Source of the DNA: CAYSVN01 sp964434585
GTDB taxonomy: Bacteria; Patescibacteriota; Gracilibacteria; Peribacterales; Peribacteraceae
Length of the DNA stretch: 34,033 bases
Direction: 5' to 3'
Assembly: GCA_964434585.1 (NCBI GenBank)
Contig: CAYSVN010000007.1
Location: 1 to 34,033, forward strand
The position numbers were made by a program, and so were the translations under genes. The notes beneath the pieces were generated by a model that saw only the letters and a list, made by a program, of their open reading frames with translations, ran no database searches and had not been told where the DNA came from. Shown here in pieces: positions 14,184-21,825 of this stretch (positions are counted from its first letter, which is position 1; the number at the start of each line of letters is the position of its first letter).

Positions 14184-15845
14184 ATGTCAGCTAAAAATAT
14201 TGTATTTTCTAATCAAGCCCGCGAAGCTATCTTTGCTGGTGTTACCAAGCTTGCCGATGCCGTGCGAGCAACGATGGGGCCTAAGGGTCGCAATGTATTA
14301 ATTCAAAAAAGCTTTGGTGGCCCAACTGCCACTAAAGACGGTGTAACCGTCGCAAAAGAAATTGAGCTAACCGATGCTACCGAAAATATGGGAGCTCAAC
14401 TTGTAAAAGAGGCAGCCACTAAAACCAACGATGCCGCTGGTGACGGAACAACAACTGCTACTGTTTTAGCACACGCTATGATGGAAGAAGGACTAAAACA
14501 TCTTAGTTCTGGTAGTAACCCTATTGCTATAAAGCGTGGTATCGAAAAAGCAGTAGATACTATTGTTGCTAAACTTGATAGTATGAAAAAATCAGTAAAA
14601 GACCGCGAGCAATACGCTGCGGTTGCCAATATTTCTGCCCAAGACCAAGAGGTTGGTGATATTATTGCAGAAGTAATTGAGCAAGCTGGTGCTGGAGGGG
14701 TTATTACCGTAGAAGATGGGCAAACAACGGGCATGGAAAAGGAATACGTAGAAGGAATGCAATTCGAAAATGGTTACATTTCTCCATATTTTATGACGGA
14801 TCCAAAGCGTCAAGAGGCAGTGTTCGAAAATCCAAGTATTTTAATTACGGATAAAAAAATTAGCTCTATTAAAGAGATTCTTCCTTTACTAGAAGCATTA
14901 GCACAAGCTGGTCAAAAAGAAGTCGTTATTATTGCAGAAGATGTTGATGGCGAAGCACTAGCAACACTTGTTGTTAATAAAATGCGCGGTACATTCTCTG
15001 CCCTTGCTGTAAAAGCACCTGCATTTGGAGACCGTCGTAAAGCTATCTTGCAAGATATTGCCGTTCTTACCGGTGGCCGTGTAATTTCTGAAGAAGTAGG
15101 CCTTAAGCTAGAAAATGCCACCGTAGAAGACCTTGGTCAAGCACGTCGTATTGTTGCCAGTAAAGACGTAACCCAGATTGTAGATGGCGCTGGTAGTAAA
15201 AACGCTATTGCTAGCCGCATTAAACAAATTGAAAACGAAATGCAGCTAAGTAGCAGTGATTATGATAAAGACAAGTTAGCAGAGCGAATGGCTAAAATGT
15301 CTGGCGGTGTTGCCATTATTAAAGTTGGCGCTGCTACCGAGTTAGAACAAAAAGAAAAGAAGGATCGTGTAATTGATGCCCTTTCTGCAACACGTGCAGC
15401 AGCCGAAGAAGGAATTGTGCCAGGTGGAGGAACAGCCTACATTCGTTGCGTGCCAACGCTAGAAAAATTACTGAAAGAAGAAACAAATACCGACGAACAA
15501 ATTGGTATTGAAATCGTTAAAAATGCTATTACTGCTCCAGCCCGTTACATTGCAGATAATGCTGGTGTAAATGGAGACGTTGTTATCGAGAAAGTTCTAA
15601 ACCTTAAAGGTGGTGAAGGATACAATGCTTTAACCGGTACTTATGGNNNNNNNNNNATAAAAGACAAAGTTATTGATCCTAAAAAAGTAACCAGAACAGC
15701 TCTAGAGAATGCTGCATCTGTAGCAGCAATGTTTCTAACATTAGAGGTAGCCATTACTGAAATTCCAGAAGAAAAACCAGCTATGCCAGATATGGGTGCA
15801 ATGGGTAGTATGGGCGGAATGGGTGGAATGGGCGGAATGATGTAA
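14184..15845 (+). CDS. groEL: GroEL chaperonin (60 kDa), with internal 10-N gap
   Basis: A ~553-residue protein, full length. Visible are the ATP site (GPKGRNVLIQ, DGVTVAKEI, AGDGTTTATVLA), the apical domain with EGMQFENGYISPYF, the RAAAEEGIVPGGGTA hinge and NAGVNGDVV. It ends in the characteristic Gly-Gly-Met tail. Ten Ns (15647-15656) interrupt the sequence after NALTGTYG. The Ns keep the frame, but comparison with E. coli GroEL suggests the true gap is about 7 bases, so the codon count there is unreliable. GroEL forms the double-ring folding cage with GroES. No Shine-Dalgarno site precedes the ATG. A bidirectional terminator follows. Confidence 0.97.
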   Translation: MSAKNIVFSNQAREAIFAGVTKLADAVRATMGPKGRNVLIQKSFGGPTATKDGVTVAKEIELTDATENMGAQLVKEAATKTNDAAGDGTTTATVLAHAMMEEGLKHLSSGSNPIAIKRGIEKAVDTIVAKLDSMKKSVKDREQYAAVANISAQDQEVGDIIAEVIEQAGAGGVITVEDGQTTGMEKEYVEGMQFENGYISPYFMTDPKRQEAVFENPSILITDKKISSIKEILPLLEALAQAGQKEVVIIAEDVDGEALATLVVNKMRGTFSALAVKAPAFGDRRKAILQDIAVLTGGRVISEEVGLKLENATVEDLGQARRIVASKDVTQIVDGAGSKNAIASRIKQIENEMQLSSSDYDKDKLAERMAKMSGGVAIIKVGAATELEQKEKKDRVIDALSATRAAAEEGIVPGGGTAYIRCVPTLEKLLKEETNTDEQIGIEIVKNAITAPARYIADNAGVNGDVVIEKVLNLKGGEGYNALTGTYXXXXIKDKVIDPKKVTRTALENAASVAAMFLTLEVAITEIPEEKPAMPDMGAMGSMGGMGGMGGMM

Positions 15846-15864
15846 GTGTAAAATGTAAGACAAT

Positions 15865-15897
15865 AAAAAAAGGAACATCGGTTGATGCTCCTTTTTT
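15865..15897. terminator. Bidirectional terminator between groEL and ybaB
   Basis: AAAAAGGA.CATC-GGTT-GATG.TCCTTTTT, a stem with one mismatch, with a T-run on each strand. It lies between convergent groEL and ybaB. Confidence 0.9.
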
Positions 15898-15914
15898 AAT
15901 ATAAAGCTATGTGT

Positions 15915-16226
15915 TTATGCTCCTGGCATTCCCCCACCTTGGCCCATCATACCACCCATTCCCATTTGGCCCATCACACCTTGCATGCGTTCAGCAGCAA
16001 CCACTTGCGCTTTTTTACTAGCTTTATTAAAGGCTTCTTTTGTAAGATCTCCAATACGCTCACGTGGAACGCTGTCTTCAATGGTTACAGAAACCACCTC
16101 TTGTTTACCATCCATAATAACAGTGACACCATCTACTTCGGCTTCTATTTGGATTTTTTTAAGTTCTTTTTCCATTTTTTTTGCTTCTTTTTGAAGTTTA
16201 TAAAGATCTTTCATTTGTGAAAACAT
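15915..16226 (-). CDS. ybaB: YbaB/EbfC family nucleoid-associated protein
   Basis: A 103-residue protein. The N-terminal helix MKDLYKLQKEAKKMEKELKKI, the strands VDGVTVIMDGKQEVVSVTIED, and the second helix with LTKEAFNKASKKAQVVAAERM fit the tweezer-like YbaB dimer that binds DNA. The C-terminus is a Gly/Met-rich tail (MGQMGMGGMMGQGGGMPGA). ATG at 16226 is used; a second ATG at 16214 would remove only four residues. The usual neighbours dnaX and recR are absent; it faces groEL instead, with a shared terminator. Confidence 0.92.
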   Translation of the reverse strand: MFSQMKDLYKLQKEAKKMEKELKKIQIEAEVDGVTVIMDGKQEVVSVTIEDSVPRERIGDLTKEAFNKASKKAQVVAAERMQGVMGQMGMGGMMGQGGGMPGA

Positions 16227-16317
16227 AAATACTGTTAAGTTAAAAAATAAGTAGAGATATTCTAACGGTTATCTTCCTTTTTGCAAAGGAGCTTACAAGT
16301 TGCATTTTAAAAAGTAT

Positions 16318-16425
16318 TTACCCTAACGCAGGCAATGTCCAAAGCATTTGCAGAGCCATTATGCTAATAAGGCCTACATGTAGGACATAAAAAACCGAAG
16401 GTGACGATGTGAGTGTTTGTTTCAT
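16318..16425 (-). CDS. Putative 35-residue single-helix membrane peptide
   Basis: ATG at 16425 opens a 35-codon frame: MKQTLTSSPS, then a hydrophobic stretch VFYVLHVGLISIMALQMLW (about residues 11-29), then TLPALG and stop. It is preceded 8 bp upstream by an extended -10 box, so initiation on a leaderless transcript is plausible. The size and single helix fit a small inner-membrane peptide. There is no homology evidence here, and chance frames of this length are common, so the support is the promoter plus hydrophobicity. Confidence 0.45.
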   Translation of the reverse strand: MKQTLTSSPSVFYVLHVGLISIMALQMLWTLPALG

Positions 16426-16433
16426 ATCATAGT

Positions 16434-16442
16434 ATTATATCA
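16434..16442 (-). promoter_or_regulatory. Extended -10 promoter of the 35-residue peptide
   Basis: On the minus strand TGATATAAT (TG-n-TATAAT) lies 8 bp before the ATG at 16425. No good -35 box, as expected for an extended -10 promoter. Confidence 0.5.
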
Positions 16443-16573
16443 AGCAAGCACATGTTCCCCTGCTTGCCAAAATGTAAATAGTATCTATAATAAGATAGTT
16501 TTCCACATAGTAATAACATTAATAAAATTGCAAAAACCTACGTTTTAATAGATATAGACTAGATCACAAGGAT

Positions 16574-16612
16574 AATTTGTCATTCTGAGCGTAGTCGAAG
16601 AATGAACAAATT
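16574..16612. repeat. REP-like palindromic element, copy C
   Basis: TCATTC and GAATGA flank the core TGAGCGTAGTCGAA, with further complementary flanks AATTTGT/ACAAATT. This is the clearest copy of the TTCGACTACGCTCA-type palindrome that recurs at 2812-2850 and, more diverged, at 12691-12716 and 33187-33217. Confidence 0.75.
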
Positions 16613-16643
16613 TTGTATACAATAATGTGTTATATCGCATAAA

Positions 16644-16717
16644 TTAGAGGTTTAGAGGTTAAAAAGTTAGTGAGGTCTAGAAAAAAAATTTAGACCTTTA
16701 AACCTCCCTACCTCTAA
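16644..16717. repeat. Long imperfect hairpin upstream of rpmI-rplT
   Basis: TTAGAGGTTTAGAGGTT (16644-16660) pairs with AACCTCCCTACCTCTAA (16701-16717) with three mismatches, around an inner stem AGGTCTA/TAGACCT. No T-run. It lies 87 bp before rpmI. It could be an L20-type autoregulatory leader or an inserted palindrome akin to 14055-14127. Confidence 0.55.
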
Positions 16718-16804
16718 GCCTTTCAGTGAATAAAATAATTATTAAAAACTACTTTACAACAACACATCCTCTACCTATACTACCCCAACCTTACTAAAGG
16801 AATT

Positions 16805-16999
16805 ATGCCAAAAATGAAATCACATAGCGGCGCAAAGAAACGTCTCCGTAAAACAGGAAGCGGGAAAATTGTTGGAAAGCGCGGACGACGTAACCACTTA
16901 CTTATGCAAAAAAGTAAGCGACAAAAGAAATTAAACCGTACCCTTGAAGTTAATAAACAACAAGGATCAAAAGTAAAAGTACTTACACCTTATCTTTAA
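16805..16999 (+). CDS. rpmI: 50S ribosomal protein L35
   Basis: A 64-residue, very basic protein of normal length: MPKMKSHSGAKKRLRKTGSGKI, then the core RGRRNHLLMQKSKRQKKLNRTL. L35 binds 23S rRNA in the large subunit. Unlike most genes here it has a Shine-Dalgarno-like TAAAGGA four bases before the ATG. rplT follows 15 bp downstream. infC, normally first in this operon, is absent from the window. Confidence 0.95.
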   Translation: MPKMKSHSGAKKRLRKTGSGKIVGKRGRRNHLLMQKSKRQKKLNRTLEVNKQQGSKVKVLTPYL

Positions 17000-17014
17000 T
17001 ACACTTTATAACCC

Positions 17015-17359
17015 ATGCGCGTAAGCAGAGGAATAGTTCGGCACCGACGTCATAAAAAAATTCGTAAGTTAGCGAAAGGTTACCGTGGCATGCGCCAAAG
17101 TAGTTTCCGTAAAGCAAACGAAGCAGTAATGAAAGCTGGACAACATGCTTATGTTGACCGTCGTAAAAAGAAACGGGTTTTCCGTCGTCTTTGGATTGTA
17201 CGTATGAATGCAGCACTCCGTGAAATGGGTATGAACTACTCTACATTTATCTGTGCTAAAAAGAAAAAGAATATCGATTTAGATCGCCAAACATTAAGTG
17301 AGTTGGCTATTCATCATCCTGAGGTATTCACTAAAATTGTAGAAGCTGTAAAAGCATAA
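17015..17359 (+). CDS. rplT: 50S ribosomal protein L20
   Basis: A 114-residue protein, normal length for L20. The long basic N-terminal extension (MRVSRGIVRHRRHKKIRKLAKGYRGMRQ, shown in part) and the globular core LWIVRMNAALREMGMNYSTFI with the terminal helices are typical. L20 is an early assembly protein of the 50S subunit and in many bacteria represses its own operon by binding the leader mRNA. Second gene of rpmI-rplT; no Shine-Dalgarno site before the ATG, so translational coupling to rpmI is likely. Confidence 0.96.
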   Translation: MRVSRGIVRHRRHKKIRKLAKGYRGMRQSSFRKANEAVMKAGQHAYVDRRKKKRVFRRLWIVRMNAALREMGMNYSTFICAKKKKNIDLDRQTLSELAIHHPEVFTKIVEAVKA

Positions 17360-17418
17360 ATTAGTACCAACGTTATTTATAAAAAGATATAATGGTAACA
17401 GCTACCTCTTTTTTAATT

Positions 17419-18513
17419 ATGGATACACTTAAGTCAATCATCAATTTAACAACAAAGCTTTGTAGTTACAAATCAATAGAGCAAGATAAACAAGAGCGTT
17501 TTAACGTATTAGATTTTGCAATTGATTGGCTTAAGGCACATGGGGTAGAAGGGCAATACTATAGCCATAAGCAAGCTCCTTCGTTTATTGCCACATTACC
17601 AGGTAAGGGTGAACCCATTGTTATTCTCGCCCATTTAGACGTAGTGCCAGCAGTAGACAGTATGTTTGAAGTAAAGCAAGAAGGCGGAGTATTAATGGGC
17701 CGTGGTGTACTTGATGATAAAGGGCCAGCAGCAATTTTAATGCACTTAATGGCACATGTAGCTACATTAAAGCAGCACCCTACATTACAGCTAGTATTAA
17801 CAACCGATGAAGAGGTGGGTAGTGATAATGGTGTGCGTAGACTAGTAGAAGAACTAGATGTATTTACTAAACCAAGATTTGTATTAGCCCTTGATGGTGG
17901 CGACCAACAAGAAATTGTCACCGCTGAAAAGGGTGTCGCGCACATTGTACTAGAAGCAACCGGTATCGAGTATCATAATTCACAACCATGGAACGGTGAT
18001 AACGCTATCGAAAAAATTTACAACAGCTATCAAAATATTAAAAAAAAACTATTAATAAATCAAGATGCAAGTAATCACTGGCATAATTCTGTTAGCATTG
18101 GAGTAATAAGTGGTGGCAAGTTTGTAAACCAAGTACCAGGTAATGCTAAGGCAGAAATAGACATTCGTTTTACAGAAGAATTTACAGTGGATGATATTAA
18201 AACAACAATAAACAATAATCTTGAAGATGGTGTCGTAATGACAAAGCTTAGTGGCGGAGAAGCTTTTGCAAGTAGTAATGAAAATATACTAATACAAGCT
18301 TATAAAAACGCGATGGTGAACTATAGTGATAAGCCAGTACATCTTGTACATGAACACGGTGCCACTGACGCCCGTTTTTTTACAAAATACAACTGCCCCA
18401 TTGTGTTACAGGACCCAAATGGTGACGGCATGCATACCAATAAAGAATGGGTAGATATTGAAAGCATGCACAGTGTTTACAAAGGACTATGTAAATTTAT
18501 TGAAAATATTTAA
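17419..18513 (+). CDS. M20 family metallopeptidase
   Basis: A 364-residue protein from ATG 17419; ATG 17392 is in frame but overlaps a TATAAT box (17388-17393) that probably serves as promoter. The M20 metal-site motifs are present: HLDVVPAVDS, GRGVLDDKGPAA with the bridging Asp, TTDEEVGSDNG with the catalytic Glu, and a C-terminal GDGMHTNKEWV with a metal-binding His. The central dimerisation domain includes HNSQPWNGDNAIEKI. Relatives are succinyl-diaminopimelate desuccinylase, ArgE and dipeptidases; the exact substrate is not clear, and without dap or arg neighbours a general di- or tripeptidase is as likely. It is followed by a bidirectional terminator. Confidence 0.88.
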   Translation: MDTLKSIINLTTKLCSYKSIEQDKQERFNVLDFAIDWLKAHGVEGQYYSHKQAPSFIATLPGKGEPIVILAHLDVVPAVDSMFEVKQEGGVLMGRGVLDDKGPAAILMHLMAHVATLKQHPTLQLVLTTDEEVGSDNGVRRLVEELDVFTKPRFVLALDGGDQQEIVTAEKGVAHIVLEATGIEYHNSQPWNGDNAIEKIYNSYQNIKKKLLINQDASNHWHNSVSIGVISGGKFVNQVPGNAKAEIDIRFTEEFTVDDIKTTINNNLEDGVVMTKLSGGEAFASSNENILIQAYKNAMVNYSDKPVHLVHEHGATDARFFTKYNCPIVLQDPNGDGMHTNKEWVDIESMHSVYKGLCKFIENI

Positions 18514-18518
18514 GTACT

Positions 18519-18547
18519 AAAAAACCTCACATTCATGAGGTTTTTTT
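18519..18547. terminator. Bidirectional intrinsic terminator
   Basis: AAAAAACCTCA-CATTCA-TGAGGTTTTTT, a strong stem with T-runs on both strands. It separates the M20 peptidase gene from convergent rpsO. Confidence 0.93.
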
Positions 18548-18566
18548 AAAATCTAAATAAGTAATA

Positions 18567-18836
18567 CTATTTTTTAAGCTTATGAATTTTCAATACTTCT
18601 TGGTAATCCTCTGGTTTATTCATACGCATGTACGTAAGTAAGCTACGACGACGAGCTACTTTACCAAGTAGTCCACGGCGAGCGCTGTGGTCTTTTTTAT
18701 GTTCTTGCAGGTGCTCAGTAAGCATTTTAATTTCTTTACACAAAATAGCAATTTGAACCTGAGGTGAACCAGTGTCCTTATCGTGTGTTTGAGACTTAGA
18801 AATAAGTGTCTTCTTTGCTTTACGTTTAATAGGCAT
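18567..18836 (-). CDS. rpsO: 30S ribosomal protein S15
   Basis: An 89-residue protein, normal length. Recognised by THDKDTGSPQVQIAIL, the HLQEHKKDHSARRGLLGKVARRR central region that contacts 16S rRNA helices, and the YMRMNKPEDYQEVLKIHKL end. It is a primary binder of the 30S platform. It is not next to pnp, its usual partner. The ATG has no Shine-Dalgarno site. It shares a terminator with the M20 peptidase gene. Confidence 0.96.
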   Translation of the reverse strand: MPIKRKAKKTLISKSQTHDKDTGSPQVQIAILCKEIKMLTEHLQEHKKDHSARRGLLGKVARRRSLLTYMRMNKPEDYQEVLKIHKLKK

Positions 18837-18899
18837 AGTTAAATTGAATAATAGGTACAGATAGTATATGAATTATGCATTTTAACGCAAGGGAAAACC

Positions 18900-19844
18900 T
18901 TAAAATCCTTTAGTTCCTATGGAATTAATTTGTTCAACCTCTTTTGATGTAAGTCCGTCATTAACACACTTCTCAATCATTTCATCTAAAAATCTATTAT
19001 CATTATTTGATAATTTAGAACTTCGACGAGAGATACACTCTAAACCAACACCAGCAACACCTGATTCTTGAAAAATCACCATTTCTTTTAAATGACTTTG
19101 AACGAGCTCAGCAATAGCTGTGGCTTTATCGCGACCTGTAGCAACATCATCAACAATTCTGGAAATACGATTAGCAAATGAACCATTATACTTACGCTTT
19201 ATAATAAACGCGTACACATCAGCGATATGCCGCATATTTTCAATGTTATAAGGATTCATGTAAGCCTCATCATTTGTACCTTTATATGGGCAGGTAGACT
19301 GTCGACATACTTCCTGATGTTTTTCTAAAGCTGATTTTAAATCTCTTATTACTCTATAAATAGTGGCAGTATCTGTTAAAAATTCTGCTTGAGGAGTTTC
19401 AAAAACTTTATTCGAACGGGTTGAAAATAAGCCTTGAAGCTCTGTTCTAACATCTTCACTTAACAAAGAAAATGCTTCAACTTCATAGATTTCTTCTAGT
19501 AAAGCGGAAATACTTTCATCGGTACACCCTAACGTCTTTAGTCCAACTGACTCAGCTAAGGTGACAGAGTCTGCATCTAAAGATTTTACCCTATCAGATG
19601 CTTTCAAATTATATTCAGCAACTAAATACAACATTGCCTGCGTACGCGAAAGAACCATGCAAACATTATCATGAACTGCTGGACTTAACATTGTTAATTT
19701 ACAAAGACTATTTTGAAGATTTGGGTTATTATTGATTCCATTCGAACGTTTTTGTAGCATATCAGCACTCCATTTAGGATTAACATGAACACCATACTCT
19801 GCAAGAGCAGGGGTTAAACTATCAGTTCTAAGAGTTGTTGTCAT
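18900..19844 (-). CDS. Hypothetical soluble protein
   Basis: A 314-residue protein with no signal peptide, membrane segment or motif I recognise. It looks mostly alpha-helical. A Cys-containing stretch, EVCRQSTCPYKG, about two-thirds along is the only conspicuous feature. The start MTTTLRTDSLTPALAEYG is the first ATG, 15 bp after the stop of the gene at 19860-20522, with a pyrimidine-rich spacer and no Shine-Dalgarno site, so the two form one operon. Composition resembles its neighbours, so nothing suggests recent transfer. It may belong with the other unrecognised soluble proteins at 19860, 21826 and 33243. Confidence 0.7.
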   Translation of the reverse strand: MTTTLRTDSLTPALAEYGVHVNPKWSADMLQKRSNGINNNPNLQNSLCKLTMLSPAVHDNVCMVLSRTQAMLYLVAEYNLKASDRVKSLDADSVTLAESVGLKTLGCTDESISALLEEIYEVEAFSLLSEDVRTELQGLFSTRSNKVFETPQAEFLTDTATIYRVIRDLKSALEKHQEVCRQSTCPYKGTNDEAYMNPYNIENMRHIADVYAFIIKRKYNGSFANRISRIVDDVATGRDKATAIAELVQSHLKEMVIFQESGVAGVGLECISRRSSKLSNNDNRFLDEMIEKCVNDGLTSKEVEQINSIGTKGF

Positions 19845-19859
19845 AATAAGGTAGGAAAA

Positions 19860-20522
19860 TTAAGTATAGTTAGATTGAATATTGGGGCCAAATTCAGGCG
19901 GACCATCAGGGCGGACTAAATTATATAAAGTGCTTAAATCTAACGGAGTAAAATCTCCATGATTAATACTCTGAAAAATTCTTTTTACAGTTTTAATATT
20001 ATCAATCATAGAAGAAGGCTTGTTGTTTTCATCAGCATTTGCATAAAGTGTTAATCCATGCATTCTTGATGGCCAATCTCTAACTTTTCCATAACTTCGT
20101 TCTAAGGCTAAAGAAGGTAAAAAGTTAGGATCACCAATTAATTCCATCAAACGATGTTTTGCATTAAGTTCTTCATCTTTTATAGCGCTTTCTAGTGCGT
20201 CATCAAATTTAATTTTATACACATTACCTGAATCATTTGCAGAAAAATTCACAATACGAATGGCTATAATTGCTACATTTTTAGCTTCTTCATGTGTAAA
20301 TTTAGCTCCAATAAGTTGGTGATACAACTCTTCATCAATTAATGCTTCTAAAAATTCAGCATCATCCACATTTAGCTCTTGTTCACTGCTGCGTAATACA
20401 TTTCGAATTTTATTTTTTACAGCATCAGAAAATAAAGTAGCTTCAGGTACTAAATCTATCTCTGTTAATGGATAAGATAACTTTTGATCAACTGTCTTTG
20501 TTGTAGAATTAAGTCGGCTCAT
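19860..20522 (-). CDS. Hypothetical soluble protein
   Basis: A 220-residue acidic protein, predicted helical, without signal peptide or membrane segment. It has no motif I can name. The stretch FTHEEAKNVAIIAIRIVNFS and a Pro-rich C-terminus (RPDGPPEFGPNIQ) stand out. It is first in a two-gene operon with the 18900-19844 gene (15-bp gap). The start is the ATG at 20522, preceded by a T/A-rich leader with TTATATAT but no Shine-Dalgarno site. A lineage-specific protein; function unknown. Confidence 0.7.
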   Translation of the reverse strand: MSRLNSTTKTVDQKLSYPLTEIDLVPEATLFSDAVKNKIRNVLRSSEQELNVDDAEFLEALIDEELYHQLIGAKFTHEEAKNVAIIAIRIVNFSANDSGNVYKIKFDDALESAIKDEELNAKHRLMELIGDPNFLPSLALERSYGKVRDWPSRMHGLTLYANADENNKPSSMIDNIKTVKRIFQSINHGDFTPLDLSTLYNLVRPDGPPEFGPNIQSNYT

Positions 20523-20677
20523 ATATATAAAAAAATACTCTTCATAAGCAGAAGAGATAAGTTAAGTAAAATTATTACAAGTACGTACCCCTTCTAGCTA
20601 AAGAAGAATGTAAAATACCCGTAAAAGAAGTTATGATTATTCAAAGTATACAGATAATAGCAATAAATTTATAAATG

Positions 20678-21784
20678 TCAAATAACAAATTTTCCATCTT
20701 TATAGAGCAGTTCGCCATCTACAAGAATCTCTCCTCCACTACGCATATCACAGATCATATCCCAGTGGACACTACTGTCATTAAGGCCACCAGTTTTTTT
20801 ATAACTCTGGCCAATTGCCATGTGTACAGTGCCACCTATTTTTTCATCAAATAAAATAGAGCCAGTAAATTGTTGAATATACTGATTGGTTCCAATGGCA
20901 AACTCACCCAAAATACGTGAACCAACATCGGTATCAAGCATACGTATTAAAAATTCTTCATTAACGCTTGCACCAGCCTCTACCACCTTACCATCTTTAA
21001 ACTGCAACTTAATGCCTTCTACCTTGTTGCCTTCATAATACGCAGGATACGTAAATTCCACCCAGCCTTCTACACTAGTTTCTACTGGCGCAGTAAAAAT
21101 TTCTCCATCAGGAAAATTAACTCTACCAGAAGCATTTGCAAACGTTCGGCCTTCAATCGACATGGTCATATTAATATGCTCCCCTTTTACCTCTAGATGT
21201 TTTTTACCATCAAGCCAATCTATTAAACGTTGTTGCTCTTGGTGTACCTGTTTCCAGTAGGCAACAGGGTTATCTAAATGAAGCATGCAAGCTTCAAACA
21301 AAAATTTTTGATATTGAGGAAGCGACATTCCGGCAGCCTGGGCGTAACCTTGGGTAGGGTACTGTGTACTACAACGTCGTAATTCCCCACTGGCTTCACG
21401 ACGCATTTGAGTCGCAATAAGCTCATTACTTGCTTGTCCGCGGGCAGCTTGCAACTCTATTGGATATCCACTTAATGCACTAGGATGTTCACTAGCCCCA
21501 ATGCGCACTACGCAATCACAAGTGCTATACATTAATGCCAGCATTGGGTTTACTGCTTTTAAAAGCTCTTTATTGTCTGTAGATTCAAGTGCTAAGGCAT
21601 CTTCATTACTAAGATGTATATAAGTAAATGCTTTACCGCCTGCGCGCAAGACCTCTTGGTACAGAGCTGAAACAAGGGGCTCTGCCAACGGACTTGTTCC
21701 GCGAATCAATACAGTTTCACCAGGCTGAACATCCAAAGAATACCTTGCAATAACTTCAGCCATTTTTTGCGTATAATTAATCAT
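20678..21784 (-). CDS. Aminopeptidase, M29 (AmpS/PepS) family
   Basis: A 368-residue protein, typical for M29. The start at 21784 gives MINYTQKMAEVIARYSLDVQ followed by PGETVLIRG, aligning with the family's N-terminus; an ATG at 21802 would add six residues. M29 features include SGYPIE, the substrate-proximal FPDGEIFTAPVETSVEGWVEF with metal-ligand Glu residues, and the late GTVHMAIGQSYKKTGGLNDSSVHWDMICDM region (split here for length) with metal-binding His and Asp. These cobalt- or zinc-dependent enzymes remove N-terminal residues from peptides. It lies between unrecognised genes and near an M24 peptidase, consistent with peptide scavenging. Family confident, specificity unknown. Confidence 0.92.
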   Translation of the reverse strand: MINYTQKMAEVIARYSLDVQPGETVLIRGTSPLAEPLVSALYQEVLRAGGKAFTYIHLSNEDALALESTDNKELLKAVNPMLALMYSTCDCVVRIGASEHPSALSGYPIELQAARGQASNELIATQMRREASGELRRCSTQYPTQGYAQAAGMSLPQYQKFLFEACMLHLDNPVAYWKQVHQEQQRLIDWLDGKKHLEVKGEHINMTMSIEGRTFANASGRVNFPDGEIFTAPVETSVEGWVEFTYPAYYEGNKVEGIKLQFKDGKVVEAGASVNEEFLIRMLDTDVGSRILGEFAIGTNQYIQQFTGSILFDEKIGGTVHMAIGQSYKKTGGLNDSSVHWDMICDMRSGGEILVDGELLYKDGKFVI

Positions 21785-21825
21785 AATAGTATCATCATAC
21801 ATTAACTAATAAATAGAAACAGGCC

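Larger units (their letters stand above)
16443..16804. other. Gene-less leader region upstream of rpmI
   Basis: No gene is seen on either strand. It contains a REP-like palindrome (16574-16612) and a long imperfect hairpin (16644-16717). The last ~85 bp are AT/C-rich and end in TAAAGGAATT before the rpmI ATG. It is a plausible place for a ribosomal-protein leader. Confidence 0.6.
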
